Of a DNA stretch of 64,000 bases, positions 47,638 through 57,466 are shown piece after piece. Position 1 is the stretch's first letter. Each line of letters opens with the position of its first letter. The DNA comes from Candidatus Planktophila sp. (GTDB taxonomy: Bacteria > Actinomycetota > Actinomycetes > Nanopelagicales > Nanopelagicaceae). The DNA is taken from assembly GCA_030681675.1 (NCBI GenBank), contig JAUXRP010000015.1, forward strand, positions 62,001 through 126,000, read 5' to 3'. The notes beneath the pieces were generated by a model. The model did not search any database. It saw nothing but the letters and a program-made list of their open reading frames with translations, and was not told where the DNA came from. The translations under genes and the position numbers were made by a program.

Positions 47638-48469
47638 TCATGCGAAGGTAAATATCTTCTAAAGATGGGCGAGTTACAGTGAGTTCTGGAATTTCACCAT
47701 TAAAGATAGAGGTTAGTTTATTAACTAGAGCTGTTGGATTATCAGTCGCCTCGGACTTTAACTCACCAGACTCGCGCCACGTAACAAGTGCCTTAGAAGT
47801 ACTTCGTCCACCGAGCTCAGTTGGTGAAGAGATTTCAATAATCTGACCATTATTTATAACTGCGACGCGATCGGCGAGCGCTTCTGCCTCATCTAAGTAA
47901 TGGGTTGTAAGCAAAATTGTGGTGCCACTTCCTCGTAGGTTTTCAATCAGTGTCCAAAATGCTCGCCTTGCCTCTGGATCAAAGCCAGTCGTAGGTTCAT
48001 CCAGAAAAAGAAGCTCTGGATTGCCAACTATGCCGAGTGCGACATCTAAACGTCTGCGTTGACCTCCCGAAAGTTCACGAATGAGCGAGCCGGCCTTGTC
48101 ATCCAAGCCAACGGCATGTATCACTTCATTAACTTTTCGAGGATTGGAGTAGTAACCACTGAAATGATCGATAGTTTCAACAACCGTTAAATCACCTGAA
48201 TCCGAGGTTGACTGCAAAACAATTCCGATTCGATTACGCCACTCACGGGCAGCGTGTCCTTCGTTGCGGGGATCAAAACCTAGGACGCTGACTTGTCCGC
48301 CATCACGGCTTCGAAAGCCCTCCAGAATTTCAACGGTGGTTGTTTTTCCTGCACCATTTGGTCCTAGTAGAGCAAAGATTTCGCCCGATGAAATTGATAA
48401 GTCGATCCCTCTGACCGCCTGAATTGGCCCATAACTCTTTCGTAGGCCAGTTACTTCAATCGCATTCAT
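47618..48469 (-). CDS. ABC transporter ATP-binding protein (DrrA/CcmA type)
   Basis: A 283-residue ATPase. It carries Walker A LLGPNGAGKTTTVEIL, signature IRELSGGQRRR, Walker B LLFLDEPTTGFD and the switch His in LLTTHYLDEAEALADR. The C-terminal 60 residues are the regulatory extension of DrrA-type exporters. First gene of the ATPase, permease, secreted-protein unit on the minus strand. Confidence 0.93.
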   Translation of the reverse strand: MNAIEVTGLRKSYGPIQAVRGIDLSISSGEIFALLGPNGAGKTTTVEILEGFRSRDGGQVSVLGFDPRNEGHAAREWRNRIGIVLQSTSDSGDLTVVETIDHFSGYYSNPRKVNEVIHAVGLDDKAGSLIRELSGGQRRRLDVALGIVGNPELLFLDEPTTGFDPEARRAFWTLIENLRGSGTTILLTTHYLDEAEALADRVAVINNGQIIEISSPTELGGRSTSKALVTWRESGELKSEATDNPTALVNKLTSIFNGEIPELTVTRPSLEDIYLRMIGKTHE

Positions 48470-48510
48470 GGTGCGATAGTACTATGCCAATACTGTGAGA
48501 AAATATCGGT

Positions 48511-48822
48511 ATGAGTCCGCGCAGAAACTATCCCAAAAATAGGCGGCCGAAGTCAGATGATCGTGAAGGCACATCATCGAATCAAAGCTTTGAAGAGCAC
48601 CAAGAAGGTCTGTATACAGTTCGCAAATTAACTGGATCTGGATCAAATAAACCATATCGCTGTCCTGGCTGTGATCAGATGATTCCCCTTGCGGTTCCGC
48701 ACATTGTTGCCTGGCTTGAAGATGATCAGGAGAGTCGCCGTCATTGGCACAGTGCATGTTGGTCTAAAAAAGATCAACGAAGGCCTAATACTGAACGTAC
48801 ACGCAACGCCCCTAGATATTAA
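48511..48822 (+). CDS. Small conserved actinobacterial zinc-finger-like protein
   Basis: A 103-residue basic protein. Its centre has the pattern YRCPGCDQMIPLAVPHIVAW, then RRHWHSACW, giving CxxC...H...H...C as a likely zinc site. Similar small proteins are widespread in actinobacteria, sometimes mislabelled ATP/GTP-binding. Function is unknown; the Arg/Lys-rich ends suggest nucleic-acid binding. It is divergent from the ABC ATPase and convergent with the aldehyde dehydrogenase. Confidence 0.8.
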   Translation: MSPRRNYPKNRRPKSDDREGTSSNQSFEEHQEGLYTVRKLTGSGSNKPYRCPGCDQMIPLAVPHIVAWLEDDQESRRHWHSACWSKKDQRRPNTERTRNAPRY

Positions 48823-48835
48823 CTCTAGGTGTATT

Positions 48836-50317
48836 TCAGCCTAGACGTCCTTTGAGTAGTTTGGTTAATTTAATTACTAGTGCATCATCGTGTGGGCTGC
48901 GCTTAAAACTTAAAAGCTTCAACGGTAAATGAAAGCGGGTACGCACAACTGTTCGTGCGAAGGTATATTCCAAGAGACCTTCAGGACCATGAACTCGGCC
49001 CGAGCCACTATCTTTGACACCCCCAAAAGGTACAGAAGCAATTGTTGCGAAGGCGAAAGTCGAATTAATTGCAACCATTCCGCACTGAAGTTGAGACGCT
49101 ATTTTCTTTCCTTGTCGTTTAGACCAGACATTTGCACCGAGGCCATAGCGTGATGCATTTGAAAGATCGATCGCTTCGCGCATTGTTGTAACCCGATTAA
49201 TAATAATAATAGGACCAAACGTTTCTTCGCGTACCGCGCTCGAACTCTCGGGAACATTTATTAGCACAACTGGTTGTACGAATGGCGCTTTCACCGATTG
49301 TGGTCCTCCATAAACACAAATACCACCATCTGCAATCGCCGCCTTGATGTGGGAGCGAATAACCTTAATCTGGGAAGGCATCGTTATAGGACCATAGTTG
49401 CCTTCCCCTGGCGCACCTGCGTGAATCGTTGCGGCAAGTTCAATTGCTCGAGCAATAAACTCATCGGCAACTTTTTCATCGACATATACGCGCTCTGCAC
49501 CAATACATGATTGACCAGCATTAGCCATGGCAGACCACATAGTTGCATCAACTGCACGTTTAATATCGGCATCGGCTGCCACAATTACCGGATCCTTGCC
49601 CCCACACTCGAGAACGACAGGGACCATTACAGATGCACACTGGGCAGCTACTAACTTTGCCGTACGAGTCGAGCCAGTAAATGAGAGCTTGTCGATTCCA
49701 CTTACACAGAGTGCACTACCAGTTTGCGCTAAACCCGTAACCGTCGTGAAAATATCGGCGAAAGGTGCAACCTCATTAAAACTCTCCTCGAGCCACATTC
49801 CTACACCTGGCGTGAACTCACTGGGTTTAAAGAGAACGGTATTACCGGCAGCTAATGCATATGAAATTGAACCAACTGGAGTAAAAATGGGGTAGTTCCA
49901 GGGTCCAATTACGCCAATAACTCCAAGTGGGGAGCGCTCAACAGTTGCCGCCATATTGGCCATTAATAATCCGGGGCGGCGATGTGAGGTGCGCAAAATC
50001 GATTCGGCATGCCGCGCCGCCCATTCAATGTGGTTTACAGCGATACTGACTTCTAACTTAGCATCGCTCATCGGCTTTCCAGTTTCACAGCTAATTAATT
50101 CGGCAATCTGCTCTATACGTCTCATGATGAGAGAACTCCATGCGAGCAATACCTGCCGGCGACTATTGAAACCAATCCTCTGCCATTTCACCGTTGTAGT
50201 GCGCGCGCGGCTAACAACATTCTCGATTTCGCTCGTGCTAAAAATTGGATACGTACCAAGTGCATCTCCAGTTACTGGATTGTGCGAATTAAATGAGGGC
50301 CTTTCTTTAGTTACCAT
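48836..50317 (-). CDS. Aldehyde dehydrogenase (succinate-semialdehyde dehydrogenase-like)
   Basis: A 493-residue NAD(P)-dependent dehydrogenase. The catalytic Glu is in VLECGGKDPVIVAADAD and the catalytic Cys in NAGQSCIGAERVYV; the cofactor region reads GVIGPWNYPIFTP and LSFTGSTRTAKLVA. It resembles the actinobacterial succinate-semialdehyde dehydrogenase (GabD2) group, but substrate cannot be fixed from sequence. ATG 50317 is preferred over an upstream in-frame start at 50347 that would nearly abut the divergent hydrolase. Confidence 0.9.
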   Translation of the reverse strand: MVTKERPSFNSHNPVTGDALGTYPIFSTSEIENVVSRARTTTVKWQRIGFNSRRQVLLAWSSLIMRRIEQIAELISCETGKPMSDAKLEVSIAVNHIEWAARHAESILRTSHRRPGLLMANMAATVERSPLGVIGVIGPWNYPIFTPVGSISYALAAGNTVLFKPSEFTPGVGMWLEESFNEVAPFADIFTTVTGLAQTGSALCVSGIDKLSFTGSTRTAKLVAAQCASVMVPVVLECGGKDPVIVAADADIKRAVDATMWSAMANAGQSCIGAERVYVDEKVADEFIARAIELAATIHAGAPGEGNYGPITMPSQIKVIRSHIKAAIADGGICVYGGPQSVKAPFVQPVVLINVPESSSAVREETFGPIIIINRVTTMREAIDLSNASRYGLGANVWSKRQGKKIASQLQCGMVAINSTFAFATIASVPFGGVKDSGSGRVHGPEGLLEYTFARTVVRTRFHLPLKLLSFKRSPHDDALVIKLTKLLKGRLG

Positions 50318-50355
50318 GGTTAGAAGCGTAGTGGTGTGTCGATACAATTTGAAGC

Positions 50356-51066
50356 ATGGCCGAGATTATTAGACCCAGTACAGTCTTGCCCTCAATTCGA
50401 ACTCCATTTCATGTGCTAACAACTGATGGTGTGGAACTCGTAGGCGAAGTTGCATCTCCACTCGGGGCTAGACGCGGGGCGATTCTCTGTTTGCATCCAT
50501 TACCAACAGCTGGTGGAATGATGGACAGTCATGTATTTAAAAAGGCAGCCAATAGATTACCCGCGATGGCAGGAATTACCGTTGTTCGTTTCAATTCGCG
50601 TGGGACGGCAAGTGAAGCCGGAACTAGTACAGGCGAATTCGATAATGGAACTGCCGAAGCATTAGATGTTCAAGCAATGCTTGCATACTGTTTTGACTCG
50701 TTGAAATTAGAAAATGTTTGGGTAGTCGGTTGGTCATTTGGAACTGACTTAGCTCTGCGACATGCTAAAGATCATCGACATAAGGGTCTCATTCTTTTGA
50801 GTCCACCACTTCGAACTACAATCGAAAGTGATTTGCTGTACTGGAACAGCGACTCTCGACCGATCACAGCGCTCATTCCTGAATTTGATGAATTTCTCAA
50901 ACCCGATGAAGCACGAAAACGTTTTTCCAAAATTCCTTCAATCAAAGTTATCGCTGTTGAAGGCGCAAAACACTTGTGGCTTGGTGAGCCTTTTGTTCAC
51001 CGTGTACTATCGCAAATCACTGCTACTGTTACGGGAGTTTTCGAAGACTTACCCCTTGAATTTTAA
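50356..51066 (+). CDS. Alpha/beta hydrolase
   Basis: A 236-residue serine hydrolase fold. The nucleophile elbow is VGWSFGTDLAL (GxSxG), the oxyanion region is ILCLHPLPTAGGMMDSH, and the catalytic His is in AVEGAKHLWLGEP. It resembles the short dienelactone hydrolase/YfhR-like group. No signal peptide. It overlaps the convergent AI-2E gene by 4 bases. Confidence 0.88.
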   Translation: MAEIIRPSTVLPSIRTPFHVLTTDGVELVGEVASPLGARRGAILCLHPLPTAGGMMDSHVFKKAANRLPAMAGITVVRFNSRGTASEAGTSTGEFDNGTAEALDVQAMLAYCFDSLKLENVWVVGWSFGTDLALRHAKDHRHKGLILLSPPLRTTIESDLLYWNSDSRPITALIPEFDEFLKPDEARKRFSKIPSIKVIAVEGAKHLWLGEPFVHRVLSQITATVTGVFEDLPLEF

Positions 51067-52190
51067 GCCGATTTTGCCCGAGGAATAACCACTTCATCCA
51101 GAATTAAGATAATTGCTGCAGCAACCGGGACGGCCAAAAGTCCACCGACGAGTCCCAATAGTGAAGATCCAATAAGTGCGGCGATGATAGTTACCGCACC
51201 AGGTACCGACATCGTCTTTTTCATAATTCGCGGGGTAACTACATAGTTTTCTATCTGCACATAAATAACATATGCAACAAATGCAATAACTCCAAGTGAA
51301 ACCGATTGTGTTAAGGCGATTATGGTAACTATTGAGCAGCCGATGAAGTGGCCAATGAGTGGAATTAATCCACAGACAAGCACAATCATCGCGATTGCAA
51401 ACGGTGAAGGGAGACCTATAATTACTGAGAGACCCAAGACAAAAATAGCAGCCATAATTGCGATAATTAATTGGCTTCCAACGAATGATCCAACGCGGCC
51501 AATAATTGCATTAGTTAGACTGCCAACGCGATCTCGCCTGCTTGCTGGAACTAATGAAAGTCCTAATTCAATGACCTGAGGCAAGGAGGTTATGAAGTAG
51601 AGCGTTAAGACTAAAACAGTTAGAAAAGAAAAAAAGCCTGAGAGGATAGTTTTGCCGACTCCGAGCACACCACCGAAAGTAGTCACCAGCAACGTGCCAT
51701 CTGAAGTTACTGACTTCAATTTTGCCTGCAATGTATCGATTAGACCAAATTGTTCGTTTAGTTTATTTATTGCTTCATAATTAGTTAGGTCATTGATTAG
51801 TTGGGGCGCTTTATTTATGAGCTGAGTCCCTTGAGTGACTACTGGTGGCGCTACGACAAATGCAAAGAAAACTACGAATGCAATCACCGAAGTGAATATG
51901 ATTGTGACGGCCATTGCACGAGATAGTTTCTTACCTCGCAATGCTTCGACGGCAGGATTAAATCCAATTGCAAGAAAAAGGGAAATGAGGATGAGAACAA
52001 ATATCTGACTCACACTTGCTAAGGCTCGCATTAGAACGATGGCAGTTAAAGCTCCAAGTGTTGCAATGAAACCGAAGTAGAAAGGGTGGGCCCTATTAAT
52101 CGGGGCACCGAGAGTTCCAAAATCTGATATTGGTAGTGGTGCCGTGACTGCCTTCTTTGAGACCTTCTTAACTCGTCCAGAAATAGCCAT
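51063..52190 (-). CDS. AI-2E family (YdiK/TqsA-like) transporter
   Basis: A 375-residue membrane protein with about eight transmembrane helices and the family stretches LFLAIGFNPAVEALRG, LVCGLIPLIGHFIGCSIVTI and YVIYVQIENYVVTPRIMKK. Members export small solutes, including the proposed AI-2 export and Na+/H+ antiport functions; the substrate here is unknown. The N-terminal 25 residues are Lys-rich and cytoplasmic. Confidence 0.9.
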   Translation of the reverse strand: MAISGRVKKVSKKAVTAPLPISDFGTLGAPINRAHPFYFGFIATLGALTAIVLMRALASVSQIFVLILISLFLAIGFNPAVEALRGKKLSRAMAVTIIFTSVIAFVVFFAFVVAPPVVTQGTQLINKAPQLINDLTNYEAINKLNEQFGLIDTLQAKLKSVTSDGTLLVTTFGGVLGVGKTILSGFFSFLTVLVLTLYFITSLPQVIELGLSLVPASRRDRVGSLTNAIIGRVGSFVGSQLIIAIMAAIFVLGLSVIIGLPSPFAIAMIVLVCGLIPLIGHFIGCSIVTIIALTQSVSLGVIAFVAYVIYVQIENYVVTPRIMKKTMSVPGAVTIIAALIGSSLLGLVGGLLAVPVAAAIILILDEVVIPRAKSA

Positions 52191-52272
52191 AGGCTTATTC
52201 TAAAGTGAGCAACACATCAGTAGTGACGGATAGTTCACCCAATCGTTACATTGTTAGGCAAGAATAGGCTCT

Positions 52273-53499
52273 ATGGCGCTACGGATAACTGGTTTAGGCG
52301 AGGAGATTGCCGCTGTCACGGGCCTTCCGTGGCAGTTGAGCCTAGAGGAGTGGCCAGAGGATCCAGCCTTAGCCGAAAAAAGAGGTATTTCCCGCCACGT
52401 TGTTCGTTTGGTGCGAGCGACAAAGGATCCAGATTCTCATGTCTATGCCGTGAAGGAAACGGTCAGTGAATTCGCCAATCGCGAATATAAAATCCTTCGT
52501 GAACTCACACACGTACACGCCCCTTGTGTCGAACAAATTGCCGTCGTTGAAGGGCGAACCGATAAAAATGGGGAAGAACTTCCCTGTGCAATCGTTACGC
52601 GCTTTCTGCCATACTCCCTGCCCTATCGAGTCTTACTGTCAGGATCTGTAACGGCCCATGACATCACCACCATGGCAAATGCGCTGGCTCTATTAATTGT
52701 TCGTCTGCACTTACTTGGTTTCTGGTGGGGTGACTGTTCGCTGTCAAATACTTTGTTTAGGCGAGATGCCGAGGGCTTCGCCGCATATCTTGTAGATGCC
52801 GAGACTGGAGAGTTTCAAAAAACTCTCAGTGACGGTCAACGCGAACATGACTTGGATATTGCTATGTTTAATGTCGCCGCAGAGCTCGAGGACCTTTCGC
52901 TTTCAGGAGTTCTAAATCCCGGGATTGATCCAGTACGTGCCGCAGAGGCAGTTATTAGACGTTATCGTCGAATCTGGGCGGCGCTAAAAGAGCGTCAGCT
53001 GTTAGATCCTAAAGATCGCCATGCAGTTGAAGGAGCGATGCGCGCTTTGCACGATTTAGGTTTTGCCGTTGAAGAGGTTTCTATCACCATAGATGGGGAT
53101 ACACAGATGCTCTCTTTTCAACCTAAGTTAGTTGCAGCTGGATATCACAGTGCACGTCTGCGCGAGTTAATGGGATTAGAGACTGAGGAGTTGCAAGCGA
53201 AGCGATTACTTGCATCTTTTGATCGATACTGCGCGCGTGAAGAAAAGTTAGGAGCCTCAGTTACTGAGATGGCTAAAACCTGGTTTGTGGAAGTCTTCGA
53301 ACCAACAATTAATCGAGTTCCTGAGGCGTTACGCGGTCGCGTTGAACATGCACAAATGTTCCATGAGATTCTTGAAAATCGCTGGTATCTAAGCGAGAAA
53401 AGAGGAGTTGACGTTGGACTTGAGTTCGCCACTGATAACTACGTCACAGAGGTCTTGCCCTATCGCCGCGATTCGGGTGTTGAAGTTGAGGCACTGTAA
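52273..53499 (+). CDS. DUF4032 protein with kinase-like N-terminal domain
   Basis: A 408-residue cytoplasmic protein. Residues about 30-220 look like a lipopolysaccharide-kinase/ABC1-like protein kinase fold. VYAVKETVSEFANREYKIL may supply the ATP lysine and helix-C Glu, and GFWWGDCSLSNTLFRRD looks like the catalytic loop, followed by AYLVDAETGE as the metal Asp. Residues about 225-395 correspond to DUF4032. This combination is conserved in actinobacteria with no known substrate. The downstream thioredoxin/TPR gene follows 9 bases later. Confidence 0.85.
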   Translation: MALRITGLGEEIAAVTGLPWQLSLEEWPEDPALAEKRGISRHVVRLVRATKDPDSHVYAVKETVSEFANREYKILRELTHVHAPCVEQIAVVEGRTDKNGEELPCAIVTRFLPYSLPYRVLLSGSVTAHDITTMANALALLIVRLHLLGFWWGDCSLSNTLFRRDAEGFAAYLVDAETGEFQKTLSDGQREHDLDIAMFNVAAELEDLSLSGVLNPGIDPVRAAEAVIRRYRRIWAALKERQLLDPKDRHAVEGAMRALHDLGFAVEEVSITIDGDTQMLSFQPKLVAAGYHSARLRELMGLETEELQAKRLLASFDRYCAREEKLGASVTEMAKTWFVEVFEPTINRVPEALRGRVEHAQMFHEILENRWYLSEKRGVDVGLEFATDNYVTEVLPYRRDSGVEVEAL

Positions 53500-53508
53500 G
53501 ATTGCCAG

Positions 53509-54369
53509 ATGAGTAATCCGCCAAATTTTGCTCGCGCGGTAGATTTAAGTTCACTTGGAAAGCCTAAAGCGGCACCGGTTGGGCCAATGCCGGGGTTAGA
53601 GGTCACGACGGCGAATTTGACCTCCGAATTCTTACCACTTTCGCACAAAAAACCCATCATTGTAATTGCCTGGTCTACACGTTCGCCAGAGTCGATGGAG
53701 ATGGTAAAACTTCTTGGATCACTTGAATCGGCCTATCAAGGTAGTTGGGCCTTAGGACGCCTAGATGTAGATGCCGAGCCAAATGTTGCTCAAGCGTTTC
53801 AGACTAAGAGCATTCCATATGCAATCGCCTTGATAGGTGAACAGATGGTTCCACTTTTTGAACAAAATTACCCAGAAGCGCAGATTCGATTAGTGCTCGA
53901 TAAGGTCTTAACTCTTGCATCAGAGCAAGGTGTTGGGGCCGCCCCAGTTGAAGTAAGTGAGCCTGAGGAAGATGAGGCGATGATCGCCCTTGAAGTCGGC
54001 GATTTTGTTGCTGCTGAAGCGGCCTATAAGAAGCTTCTCGCTCGTAAACCTTCAGATAATTTTGCAAAGTTAGGTTTGGCTCAAACACAGTTGCTCATCA
54101 GAAGTGAGGGTTTAGAACTAGCAACGGTGATTGAGCGGGCGGTTCAGAACCCTGGTGATATTTCGATTCAACTAATGGCTGCCGACATGGAAATGGTAAA
54201 TGGCAGAGTCGAAGCGGCATTTGCACGTTTAGTACATGTAGTGAAGGAAACTTCTGGCGAAGATCGAAGTAAGGTGCGAGAGCACTTAGTGGGGCTTTTT
54301 GCACTCGTCGATCCATCAGATTCTCGTCTTGCTGCAGCTCGCAGCGCACTTGCGAACGCACTATTCTAG
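53509..54369 (+). CDS. Thioredoxin-fold/TPR co-chaperone (YbbN-like)
   Basis: A 286-residue protein. Residues about 30-145 form a thioredoxin fold (PIIVIAWSTRSPESMEMVKL, then LDVDAEPNVAQAFQTKSIPY) in which the CxxC active site is replaced by Ser/Arg/Ser, so no redox role is expected. Residues about 160-285 are TPR-like helices (LEVGDFVAAEAAYKKLLARK). This is the YbbN/CnoX-type holdase layout in actinobacteria. Its stop overlaps the MFS start (TAGTG). Confidence 0.88.
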   Translation: MSNPPNFARAVDLSSLGKPKAAPVGPMPGLEVTTANLTSEFLPLSHKKPIIVIAWSTRSPESMEMVKLLGSLESAYQGSWALGRLDVDAEPNVAQAFQTKSIPYAIALIGEQMVPLFEQNYPEAQIRLVLDKVLTLASEQGVGAAPVEVSEPEEDEAMIALEVGDFVAAEAAYKKLLARKPSDNFAKLGLAQTQLLIRSEGLELATVIERAVQNPGDISIQLMAADMEMVNGRVEAAFARLVHVVKETSGEDRSKVREHLVGLFALVDPSDSRLAAARSALANALF

Positions 54370-55565
54370 TGAAGAAATTAAATTCCCATCGGGAGCTCAA
54401 TTATTTGAAGCTCATTTTCTTTCTATTTGGATTTCTGATTATGTCTTGGTTGCCTCGATTTCCAGAGGTAAAAGCTAACTTAGCACTTTCAAATGGCGAA
54501 TTCGGATCATTAATCAGTATCTCAGCCGTAGGTTCTCTTGTATCACTCTTTACGGTTGGTCATCTTGTGCATAATTTCGGAGCTAAGTTAGTAATGCGTA
54601 TTGCCGCCGTTTCAATGGCCATTAGTCTAATTCTGCTTACCAATACTAATTCAACTCTTGTTTTTCTCATTAGTATCATAATTCACGCAGCAGGGATATC
54701 TGCCTTCCATGTTTCAATTAATGCCCAAGGCTTTAGTTTTCAAGATCGCACACAAAGGCATGTAGTAACGCTTTTAAGCGGCTTTTGGAGCAGTGGCGCA
54801 TTGGCTACGGCAGTTGTTTCAGGGCTGCTCGTTGACCGAATTTCATTAGAAATACACATTCTTATTCTCTCTTTATTAGTTTCAATTATTATGTTAATTA
54901 CGATCACTAAACTCAATGAAAGTCTAGTTAAACCTAACCAGAACTCTGAGACTGATTACAAAATCACGGACTTATTCAAGGGATTTAAAATCGATGGAAT
55001 GGTCTCCGGTGGACTTATCTGTGCAATTTTTCTTGAATTCAGTGTGGGGGATTGGGCGGCAATATTTGTAAAGGAAGATATTGGGATTAAAGGCGGAGCG
55101 CACACACTTCCTTATATTCTCTTTACTTTTGCGATGATTGCGGGCAGACTAACAATTCACCTCTTATACTCAAAATTTTCTATGGAATTCTTAGTGAAAA
55201 GTGCATCGCTCATTTCCGGAATCTCTTTTCTGATAGGAATTCTTGCAACACAAATCATTGGAGTAGAAAACAAAACAATTTCACTAATAATTTTAAGTAT
55301 AACTTTCACTATCGCCGGCCTTGGCTCATCATTTTTAGGTCCAAGCATCATGAATGCAGCCAATATACGTTCTAGTTCGCCATCAAGTGTCGTCATCGGT
55401 CAGATGGGAGTTATAAATAATATTGCAGTTTTTGTTTTGAGGTTAGTGATAGCTTGGACGGCACAAGTATTTTCACTCTCTCTGGCCTTATTGATTCCAG
55501 CTTTCCTATTACTTACTGTTCCCTATTTTGCAAAAATCTTTAAGAACGTTGAAACCAAACTGTAG
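54369..55565 (+). CDS. Major facilitator superfamily permease
   Basis: A 398-residue transporter with twelve predicted helices. The N-terminal half has [20 protein letters not shown], resembling YbjJ-like MFS proteins. The coding sequence is visibly richer in A/T (Ile, Ser, Asn, Lys) than its neighbours, which hints at separate ancestry. The GTG start overlaps the previous stop. Its last 26 bases overlap the convergent glgB. Substrate unknown. Confidence 0.85.
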   Translation: MKKLNSHRELNYLKLIFFLFGFLIMSWLPRFPEVKANLALSNGEFGSLISISAVGSLVSLFTVGHLVHNFGAKLVMRIAAVSMAISLILLTNTNSTLVFLISIIIHAAGISAFHVSINAQGFSFQDRTQRHVVTLLSGFWSSGALATAVVSGLLVDRISLEIHILILSLLVSIIMLITITKLNESLVKPNQNSETDYKITDLFKGFKIDGMVSGGLICAIFLEFSVGDWAAIFVKEDIGIKGGAHTLPYILFTFAMIAGRLTIHLLYSKFSMEFLVKSASLISGISFLIGILATQIIGVENKTISLIILSITFTIAGLGSSFLGPSIMNAANIRSSSPSSVVIGQMGVINNIAVFVLRLVIAWTAQVFSLSLALLIPAFLLLTVPYFAKIFKNVETKL

Positions 55566-57465
55566 CAAGCGGTGGAATAGCAATGTGGGCGATCAGATGA
55601 CTAGCATCTTCTAGGGTTATCGCTGGGTTCGCAATTCCACTTCCTCCAAATGCTAACTCGTCGGTATTGAGAACTTCGTGCCATATACCGGTCGTTGGAA
55701 AGGGGAGCTGATAACGCTCATGTGGCATTGGAGAAAAATTTGTGACAGAAACTAGCGGATTAGAAGCATCATCCCAGCGCGCAAAAGCTAATACATTAGC
55801 GGCGCCATCATTATTAACAAGCCACGTAAAACCCTCTGGGGAAGTATCTTTTTGCCACAACGCAGGCGTGCCCAAGTACTTTTTATTGAGTGCAGCAACT
55901 GTTTTTTGTAGGCCATTATGTTCATCAAATTCAGTTAGATACCACTGCAGACCAGCGCTTTCACTCCACTCATCATTTTGGGCAAACTCGCTTCCCATAA
56001 AGAGAAGCTTCTTGCCAGGGTGAGCCCACATATATCCATAGAGTGCCCTTAATGTAGCTAATTTTTGCCAACGATCTCCGGGGAATTTATTTACTAATTG
56101 ACCTTTCCCATGTACAACTTCGTCATGGGAAAGCGGCAATACAAAATTTTCACTCCAAGCATAAAGAATTGAGAAAGTAATTTCGTTATGGTGATAATTG
56201 CGGTGGATCGGGTCGTGTTCTAGGTATTTTAAAGTATCGTGCATCCAACCCATATTCCATTTGAAACCAAAACCAAGGCCATCTGAGGAAGTATCGCGAG
56301 TTACACCTGACCAGGCGGTAGATTCTTCAGCGATCATCATGATTCCTGGGTGAGTTCGATAAGCCGTTGATGTGGCTTCTTGAAGCAACTTCACTGCCTC
56401 TAAGTTTTCGCGACCACCATTTTTGTTAGGTAACCACTGTCCTTCTTCACGCGAATAATCCAAGTAGAGCATAGATGCAACTGCATCTACTCTTAAACCA
56501 TCAATATGAAACTCAGTCAACCAATACAGCGCACTCGCTACCAGAAAGTTGCGGACTTCATTGCGTCCGAAATTGAAAATTAGAGTTCCCCAGTCGGGAT
56601 GCTCACCAAGTCTAGGGTCTGAATGTTCATACAGCGCGGTTCCATCAAAATGTGCAAGCGCCCATTCATCTTTTGGAAAATGCGCCGGTACCCAATCAAG
56701 GATCACTCCAATGCCTGCAAAATGAAGAGCGTCTATTAAAAACCGAAAATCATCCGGTCCACCAAAACGCGATGTAGGAGCAAAAAAAGAGGTGACTTGA
56801 TAGCCCCATGATGGGCCGTAGGGATGTTCGGTCACTGGCATAAACTCGACATGAGTAAAACCCTGCTCTTTAACGTATTCAACTAATTGAGCTGCCAAAT
56901 CGCGATATGTCAGACCTAACCTCCATGACCCTAAGTGAACTTCATAAGTAGTTATGGGAGCGCGCCATGATTGAAACTCTTTACGTCTTTCGATCCAATC
57001 GGCATCGCTCCATAGATACTCTGACTCTTCCACAATTGAGGCTGTCAGGGGTGGGGTTTGTGTAGCTCGTGCCATTGGATCGGCATGATCGACCCATGCG
57101 CCATCGAAGCCACAGATGGCAAACTTATATTTAATTCCACTACCAATATCTGCAACAAATATCTCCCAGATGCCTGAAGAGCCTATGCGCAGCATTTGAT
57201 TGGTATTTCTATCCCAAAAATTGTGATCTCCTATCAAAGAGACGGCACGGGCATTTGGAGCCCAGACTGAGAATGCGGTGCCAAGGAGTGTGCCTTCTTT
57301 ATCACGACGGACGTGTGCACCTAGCGCTCTCCATAATTGTTCATGGCGGCCCTCAGAGATTAAATGGAGGTCAAGCTCCCCCAATGTTGAGTGAGGATTG
57401 AGAAAACTCGCGGGCACAATCTCCTGAATCTGTTTTTTGCTAAGAAACTTCGAGAAGAAACCCAT
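55540..57465 (-). CDS. glgB: 1,4-alpha-glucan branching enzyme
   Basis: A 641-residue GH13 enzyme introducing alpha-1,6 branches. An N-terminal CBM48 domain lies at about 35-130 ([20 protein letters not shown]). The catalytic nucleophile is the Asp in [17 protein letters not shown], the acid/base is the Glu in MIAEESTAW, and the third carboxylate is in [11 protein letters not shown]. This is the shorter form without the first N-terminal module. It follows glgE by one base on the minus strand; the pair makes alpha-glucan from maltose-1-phosphate. Confidence 0.95.
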   Translation of the reverse strand: MGFFSKFLSKKQIQEIVPASFLNPHSTLGELDLHLISEGRHEQLWRALGAHVRRDKEGTLLGTAFSVWAPNARAVSLIGDHNFWDRNTNQMLRIGSSGIWEIFVADIGSGIKYKFAICGFDGAWVDHADPMARATQTPPLTASIVEESEYLWSDADWIERRKEFQSWRAPITTYEVHLGSWRLGLTYRDLAAQLVEYVKEQGFTHVEFMPVTEHPYGPSWGYQVTSFFAPTSRFGGPDDFRFLIDALHFAGIGVILDWVPAHFPKDEWALAHFDGTALYEHSDPRLGEHPDWGTLIFNFGRNEVRNFLVASALYWLTEFHIDGLRVDAVASMLYLDYSREEGQWLPNKNGGRENLEAVKLLQEATSTAYRTHPGIMMIAEESTAWSGVTRDTSSDGLGFGFKWNMGWMHDTLKYLEHDPIHRNYHHNEITFSILYAWSENFVLPLSHDEVVHGKGQLVNKFPGDRWQKLATLRALYGYMWAHPGKKLLFMGSEFAQNDEWSESAGLQWYLTEFDEHNGLQKTVAALNKKYLGTPALWQKDTSPEGFTWLVNNDGAANVLAFARWDDASNPLVSVTNFSPMPHERYQLPFPTTGIWHEVLNTDELAFGGSGIANPAITLEDASHLIAHIAIPPLATVWFQRS

Positions 57466-57466
57466 A

